Source of the DNA: Moniliella sp. 'wahieum' | Lineage: Eukaryota; Basidiomycota; Moniliellomycetes; Moniliellales; Moniliellaceae | NCBI GenBank assembly: GCA_003971905.1 | Contig: RSEE01000135.1 | Location: 79,501-143,500, forward strand | DNA: 64,000 nucleotides | Reading direction: 5' to 3' | Shown here: positions 58,844-64,000 of the stretch, one piece after another | Layout of the letters: each line of letters starts with the position of its first letter | Numbering within the stretch: position 1 is the stretch's first letter | Position numbers and translations under genes: made by a program | Notes under the pieces: model-generated | The model's database searches: none | Seen by the model: the letters and a program-made list of their open reading frames with translations, nothing else | What the model was told of the DNA's origin: nothing

Positions 58844-59027
58844 GAGAGACGAGGGCGGGTCTCGAGGGTGCGGAGGCGGGTGGGCGTGAGGGAGACGCGG
58901 AGGTGTGGCCCGAGTGGACCAGCGCGTCGAAGCCGTGTGCGGCCGAGGCGTCGGGGCAGGAGCGCGCCGGCGACACCGGGCGGGGGGGCGCACTCCGCAG
59001 CCCACGCGCCAGCTCAAACGAAGGCAT
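57527..59027 (-). CDS. unidentified protein with N-terminal hydrophobic segment
   Basis: ATG 59027 gives MPSFELARGLRSAPPRPVS. A segment LVSLALALALALAVSLAMSG encoded by GAGGGC repeats is membrane-like. Near 58690 the coding frame moves to a long uninterrupted minus-strand frame: EGLAWEKAVSLDPHPDTHP, Pro/His-rich sequence, a charged part TLTWHDDEDDLYARAHMPA, and the helix NAMRTVLSTLLSRMHMLGS with ECRALLKTALIELDLPADD, the most domain-like part. The C-terminus after 57900 becomes Arg/Pro-rich and the end at 57527 is uncertain. No family is recognised. A single-pass membrane protein is inferred only from the hydrophobic run. Confidence 0.45.
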
Positions 59028-59641
59028 GGCCAACACAAGAAGAGAAGAAGAGAAGAACAGACGAGAAGAACAGCTGAGAAAATTCGCCAAATATATTCGC
59101 CTCGCCTCCCTTTGTGTGTTTTGAGCAAGTGGCGCGAGTGTCATGCACATCACACACACTCCCGCCCTGCCCCGATCGCACACTGCGTGAAACCCACACA
59201 CGCTGCTTACGTCACACGCCCACCTCACACCCGCCCAGTGGGCGCGCCTCAACCCTACCGCCCCCCGCCGCAAGAGTGGCGCCGTGGGAGGCGGCGTGAC
59301 ATGCGACAGCTCGCAGCTCCGCCCACAGCACCCAATCTGTGCTCCCACCACTCATTTACCCTGTGGCTGTGACATGTGGCTTCATACAAGTTCCCTTGTG
59401 ACATGTGATACTGATGGATAGATTGCGGGTGGGGCCGCTTACTCCCGCCGCCGCTCCTTCTCCCTCGGGCAACAGCTCGCCCTCCACCACGCGCAGATCC
59501 CATGCCCAACGACCAACGTGATGAGCCTCGCAAGACAGTAAGCTCATCATTGTGTTTTCCACTCATTGGAGAGTTGCTTCCGCCAAGGAAGCGGCGGCCC
59601 AGGACGCTGTCGTTGTGGCAACCGGATTGGGACGTTGTAGA
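59028..59641. other. upstream region with repeated GTGACATGTG
   Basis: No gene. TGTGACATGTGG near 59367 and TTGTGACATGTGA near 59394 repeat a core similar to the palindrome arms at 2.87 kb. Confidence 0.4.
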
Positions 59642-59850
59642 AAAACGTGTCCGAAGCCTGCGGGTCTCAGGGAGGAGGTGAGGTTAGACTAAGGCGAGAC
59701 CAAGTTGCCTGTGCTGGGACAGGGTGGACCAGAGGGGCGGAAGGTGGAACATGCGGAAACGATCCCACCAGCAGTGGTTACTGGCTGGATCGAAAAGGAC
59801 GACAAATGCAATGGGGAGAGGAACGAGGAGGGATAATAACAGAGGAGGGA
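59642..59850 (+). mobile_element. LTR-like dispersed repeat, partial copy
   Basis: ACGTGTCCGAAGCCTGCGGG and the following G/A-rich block match the middle and 3' part of the copies at 17.1 and 33.9 kb. CAAGTTGCCTGTGCTG also matches sequence just past the assigned end of copy 1, so the full element may exceed 370 bp. The 5' part is absent. It is old and diverged. Confidence 0.4.
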
Positions 59851-60326
59851 TAATAACAGAGGAGGACTATAGGTTCTAGTGACGGATCACACACACATTC
59901 CCACAGGATGTGGGTATGATCCTTGTTCTAGATCTTCCTTGTCCCCTTTTGTGTCTCTTTCCCCTCATCACGCGTGATCTACCGTGTGATAGCTTCTCCT
60001 TCTCCTCTGGTATATAAGGCGCCATTCCATGCAGCCTGAATGAATACCTGTCGGCATCCGAAGCAATCCCCCTCTTACATCTAGGAAGCCAAGAGAGCAC
60101 GTAGATACAGACTCGGTCAGTTTTGCTGGCCGGACTTACCCCGTGGCACTCTCGTCTATCTCGGCACTTTTTCCCTACTACTAGACTTGTGGTTTACTCT
60201 CCCTCTCCCCACCTATCATCTCACGTAGCAGAGAGATAAATCAACCCGCGAGAGTTATATGTATTCTTGTTGTGGTTGGCTCGTTTTCCAACCGCTCATC
60301 GCGAATGTGTGTCGGGGACACGAAGC
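59851..60326. other. promoter-like segment without a gene
   Basis: A tandem GGGATAATAACAGAGGA pair (about 59829-59862) is followed by GGTATATAAGGCGCC at about 60009. No coding frame lies downstream before the FDH 3' end. Confidence 0.4.
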
Positions 60327-61543
60327 CTACTGTGGAGCATTGTGCGTTCCATAAGCCTTGGTCTGGTACGACCCGCCGGCCACAATCACATTGGCCGGAT
60401 TCTGCGGCTTGCCGTCAAAGAAGTTCTCCAAAACCTGCTTGGTGCCCGCCGCATAGCGTGCTTGCGCATCCAGCGACGTGCCCGACATGTGCGGTGTCAT
60501 GGCATTTCCCGCGCCCGTGGGCGTGTGCATCGTCCGCCACGGGTGATCCGCCGGGGCAGGCTGCTTGTTCCACACGTCGCCACCGTACCCGGCAATGTGC
60601 CCCGAGTTGACCGCCTCTGCCAGATCCTCCGCATTGACAATTGCGCCCCGCGCCGTGTTGACGATCCACGCCCCCTTTTTCATCCCACGACAACTTTTCC
60701 TTGTCAATCAAGTGGTACGTGCCCTCGTGCAACGGCGCATTGATCGTCAGCACGTCCAGTTGCGACAAGAATTCCTTCAAGTCTTCCACCCGTCGCGCTC
60801 CGACGGCCGCCTCGGCGTCCTTGGGCAACGGCTGATAGTCGTAGTACAGCAACTCTTTGCAGTCAAACGGCTTGAGACGCTGTAGTACACGGTACCCGAT
60901 CCGACCAGCTGCCAACGTGCCCACCACCTTGCCCTCGAGGTCGTACGAGTCCTGCGCCACCGCCGCCACGTCCCACCCGCCACGAGCAATCTGCTCGTGC
61001 GCTGGCACAAAGTTCCGCACCAGGTTGAGAATGGTCATCACCACATGTTCCGCCACGGACACCACATTCGACCCTGTGTGACAACGATATTGTCGATTCC
61101 AGTCCGCGGGTTAGCATAGCTCCCAGCAAGTATTGTCCCCCTTGCCGGTGGGACGTATAGCAAAAGAGAGAGAGAAAAAAAGAGGGTGGATGGAACGTAC
61201 CAGTGACCTCGACGACCGAGATCTTGCGTTCATTCGCAGCCGTCAAGTCAATGTGGTCCGACCCGACGCCAGCGGTGACTGCGATCTTGAGGTTCTTGGC
61301 CGAGTCGATCAACTCGCGGGTAAGATAGCCCGGGTGGAACGGGGTGGTGATGAGCACGTCGGCATCCTTGACTTGTTGCACAAACACCGAGTCGGCACCT
61401 TCCTTGGAATCGGTCACGACCAACGTATGTCCGCGCGCTTCGAGCCACTCTCGCAGTCCCAACTCGTTCTCCAGCGCGCCGAGCATCTTGGGCTGCGCCT
61501 TGGCCGCCTCGCCGCCGCTGTAGAGCACCGCAAGTACTTTCAT
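60327..61543 (-). CDS. FDH1: NAD-dependent formate dehydrogenase
   Basis: Cytosolic enzyme that oxidises formate to CO2 with NAD+, a D-2-hydroxyacid dehydrogenase relative. ATG 61543 gives [19 protein letters not shown]. Family blocks follow in order: [56 protein letters not shown] across an intron (61074-61200, 127 nt), the Rossmann loop [46 protein letters not shown], the substrate-binding Arg in [10 protein letters not shown], and the catalytic His in [19 protein letters not shown]. The Ala in AAGRIG replaces the first Gly of GxGRxG, as in the form I recall from Aspergillus-type enzymes. One break in a run (GATGAAAAAGGGGGCG on the minus strand) near 60685 splits the frame. Length about 363 codons, normal. 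Confidence 0.93.
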
Positions 61544-61640
61544 CGTGTCGTCGGGAGTGGGTGCGGAAGAAGAGGGAATGGGAGGTGAAGCACCAAGGCT
61601 GAACCAACAACTCCCGCAGAACAGGGGGCGGAGCAGGGGC

Positions 61641-61650
61641 TTATATATCA
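61641..61650 (-). promoter_or_regulatory. TATA box of the formate dehydrogenase gene
   Basis: On the minus strand TGATATATAAGCCCC lies about 100 bp upstream of the FDH start and is followed by a pyrimidine-rich leader. Confidence 0.6.
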
Positions 61651-62910
61651 CCCCCGCAGATGACCGAGCTGGGCGCCATGCCTGCGCCCAACCCAACCTA
61701 ATACTCTGTGGCGCAGCGGCCATCGGCCCCAACCGGCAACCCCACCGCAACGGCAAGCGTGGGGTAAACAAGGCGTAGCCGCATCAGCCGACAGTAAGAA
61801 GCCGACTACTACTATTACTAGTATACTACTAGCAAAACAAGATCAAACGGCGCAGCGTTTTCCCACCCCTGCTTGGATCGGACGCATCAGATTGGCTGAC
61901 CAACCCCACCGCCTCCTCATCCGCCCCCAATCCTGCGTCCTCCCGGCCCAACATCCACGCCCCTCGATCCAATGACTATACTCTCCCTCTCCGCTCCCCC
62001 TGTTTGCCATCACGTTCCCCGCCGCTCCCGCCGGCAGGCTGGTGTGCCTGGCCAAAGGCCAAAGCCCTGGCCAGTCGCCGTAGGTCGCCGCTTGGCAAAA
62101 GCTTTCTTGCAGGGGCACTAGCAGCTTCAGAGCTTCAGCTCAGCGCTCAGCGCGCTCAGCTAGGCAAGACATCCGCGTCACCCGTGGCTAGTCCCGAGAC
62201 CCCGGGGTAGATCGCGTGGGTGTGGGACGATCGATGATCGATCATTAATGAGGTTAATGAGGAGAGTATGGATTGACCCTCGTCTGTTGGCGACTACCGA
62301 TTCCCTCACAGAACGTGTCTACCACACAATTGGCCCAACCAAGACGGCCAATCGGCCAATCATTAATGTTAATGACCGGTGACCGTCGTGTGCCTGGTAT
62401 GTCGTTGTGCTGACGCGCTGACGTTTTTGGGTGGCGGACGCAGGCGGGCACAGAGCACTGTCACGCGGCAGGAGGAACAGAGTGTACCATACCACACAAG
62501 TGTACCGTGTAACAGGTGTTGGTACACACACACCGTGTATATAGAACCTGCCCGGTAACCATCTCCCGTCCGCGACACCATTACCACCGCGCAACGGCCG
62601 CACAACCACCGCTCCCCACCGCTCCCACCGCACCACGACAGGTGACCACTACTGGCACACGGTGCAACAGCTGAGTAGCTGCCCCCCCTCCCTCCAGTCC
62701 ATTACAGGCCCCGTATTTGATTAAGTAGATCCACCTGGCTGATGCTGATATATGGATGTCCTCAGGCCTCATGGCCGAACCGCCGGGATACAGGGCTGCT
62801 AGGACCGGAACGACGAATTTTTGATCCATTGGTCAAAACAATGGATGGACGGCGCCTCAGTCGCACTGAGAGAGAGCCATGGGCTCTCACGCTTCGTTCG
62901 TCACTGTAGT
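61651..62910. other. gene-poor region
   Basis: No supported gene. It includes palindromic ATCGATGATCGAT near 62230 and repeated AATGTTAATG/ATTAATGAGGTTAATG near 62242-62372. Confidence 0.5.
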
Positions 62911-63031
62911 GCCGAGCAGGTCTGCTCTCGGATGCTTCGCACTGACAGAGCCAAATGTATACTGCCGAGCAGTTAGTCCCTGGAGTGCCGAGCACAGGCC
63001 TGCTCTCTGGTGCTTCGCACTGAGAGAGACA
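62911..63031. repeat. imperfect direct repeat with hairpin cores
   Basis: GTGCCGAGCAGG...TGCTCTCGG...TGCTTCGCACTGA at about 62912-62953 recurs at about 62984-63027. Each copy can fold on GAGCA/TGCTC arms. A half copy (TGCCGAGCAG) lies between them. Confidence 0.65.
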
Positions 63032-63494
63032 CCGGCGCCACTCTAGAGACACTGGCGCCCACGCTTAGTTAGGGAATGTGTTGCGGAGCTGGCTCACCCT
63101 CTGGTGCCTCCCTCAGAGAGCATTTTCTCCATGTCTGTCAAAACACTTTCGGCAGTCGTACTTTTGATCCGTCGCAAGAGCTCCCACGGATGCCCTGCTG
63201 AGGCGCTCAAACAACCATGACCGTCGTTGTTGTTTTCTTCCTGATGCGGTGTCAAAGTTGGTTACAGCACCGTCGCGACATCTCACCAATTCGGGCGTAG
63301 AGAGCCTGTAAACCTGTGCAAGATTCGCTGTTCCACTGTTGGAGAAGAGCTGTCAAACGCGATATGATTGCCAACTCATGACAGGTGCTCAGGTGCTCGG
63401 TGGTGCATGTTCCCAACAAAACTAGAGTGGATGGAGAGATAGGCTGAATGATGACGTGCATTAGTACGTTCCTATACATGCTTGATGAGGAGGA

Positions 63495-63540
63495 TGGAGA
63501 GCACAGGCTTGGGGATGGAGAGCTCAGGCTTGGGGATGAC
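63495..63540. repeat. 21-bp tandem repeat
   Basis: GGATGGAGAGCACAGGCTTG followed by a near-identical unit and a decayed third unit. Confidence 0.7.
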
Positions 63541-63609
63541 GAGCGCAAGAGGTTGATGGTGATGGACACAGCACATCGCAACTACAGGCTTGGACATGAC
63601 GGGCGCATG

Positions 63610-63631
63610 CTAGGGTTAGGGTTAGGGTAGG
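63610..63631 (+). repeat. interstitial TTAGGG tract
   Basis: AGGGTTAGGGTTAGGGTAGG: about three telomere-type units. Confidence 0.7.
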
Positions 63632-63728
63632 GTTGGAGACGCCAGACACCAGGTTCAACCAACAGTTGCCATCGTGAGGTGGCCACTGTGGCCCACGGTT
63701 CAACGGCTATGTTGCTGCCCCCCTCTCC

Positions 63729-64000
63729 TGTCACGGGGCCGGCCCCGCCAGGGGGCCGCCCGTGGTTCATCGGTACGGTCCATTAGGCGACGGTAGGTCG
63801 ACAGGTAGTTCGGGCTTGGGATGGTGGTGGATCCGAGGAGAGAGGGACGAGGAGAGGCTTTGGTATTGCGGCTGCTCGAGCGGAAAGGCTGCGCGTGCAC
63901 CGGCTTGGGCCGTAGTAGTAGTAACGGTCGAAGGAGGCAGCGGCGGCCAACCACTGCCTTAACTGGGAATCTATGGAGACTGGAAATTGACGCGGACACA
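63729..64000 (+). mobile_element. LTR-like dispersed repeat, copy 3 (cut by window end)
   Basis: It begins TGTCACGGGGCCGG and shares GGCGACGGTAGGTCGAC, TAGTTCGGGCTTGGG and CACCGGCTTGGGCCGTAGTA with the other copies, in the same orientation. It continues beyond the right edge and is the most diverged of the long copies. Confidence 0.5.

Noticed and set aside
1-64000. CRISPR arrays, bacterial operons or prophage modules
   Set aside because: The window is eukaryotic: spliceosomal introns, a Pol III tRNA gene with intron and nuclear genes throughout. The direct repeats seen are tandem minisatellites without spacers.

Overview
The window is nuclear DNA from a GC-rich, gene-dense fungus. POL2, RPO41, a PH-domain PAK kinase of the CLA4 type, a Cdc25-family phosphatase, prefoldin 2, CMC4 and a DNA polymerase eta are all present. 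GT-AG introns are sparse and mostly 54-160 nt. A secreted protein of the basidiomycete 'macrophage-activating glycoprotein' family and the few-intron, high-GC style suggest a basidiomycete, perhaps Ustilaginomycotina. That placement is inference; the species cannot be named from the sequence alone.

Layout. 0-0.5 kb: start of an unidentified minus-strand gene. 0.9-5.3 kb: a divergent pair, a YtcJ-like amidohydrolase (-) and an MFS drug:H+ antiporter (+), around a perfect 19-nt palindrome. 7.4-8.5 kb: a GPR1/FUN34/YaaH acetate transporter. 9.4-11.2 kb: two unidentified coding regions. 11.7-13.1 kb: an indoleamine-dioxygenase-like gene. 13.1-20.6 kb: a visibly AT-richer island with orphan coding stretches, an acidic minisatellite and an LTR-like dispersed repeat. 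20.8-29.2 kb: CMC4, GIM4 and POL2, all plus. 30.9-32.0 kb: the secreted glycoprotein-like gene. 33.1-35.8 kb: a tandem array of three small membrane-protein genes I do not recognise, each with CACGTGAC about 90-110 bp upstream. 36.2-40.7 kb: RPO41. 40.9-46.9 kb: a beta-propeller-like protein and a CDC25-like phosphatase, both minus. 47.1-49.4 kb: CLA4-like kinase, divergent from CDC25 across a short promoter with four CACGTG boxes. 49.7 kb: an intron-containing tRNA-His. 50.3-54.3 kb: a dienelactone hydrolase and RAD30 (Pol eta). 54.6-59.0 kb: two unidentified minus-strand genes. 60.3-61.5 kb: formate dehydrogenase. 61.6-64 kb: gene-poor DNA with hairpin repeats, an interstitial TTAGGG tract and another copy of the LTR-like repeat.

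Functional themes are mostly housekeeping: replication and translesion synthesis (POL2, RAD30), mitochondrial gene expression and assembly (RPO41, CMC4), the morphogenesis/cell-cycle pair CLA4/CDC25, and small-molecule metabolism (acetate uptake, tryptophan-type dioxygenase, formate oxidation).

Nearly every conserved gene, including essential ones, is interrupted by one-base frame breaks, many of them at homopolymers. The simplest reading is uncorrected indels in a long-read assembly, so coordinates below are gene spans and are not always single open frames.
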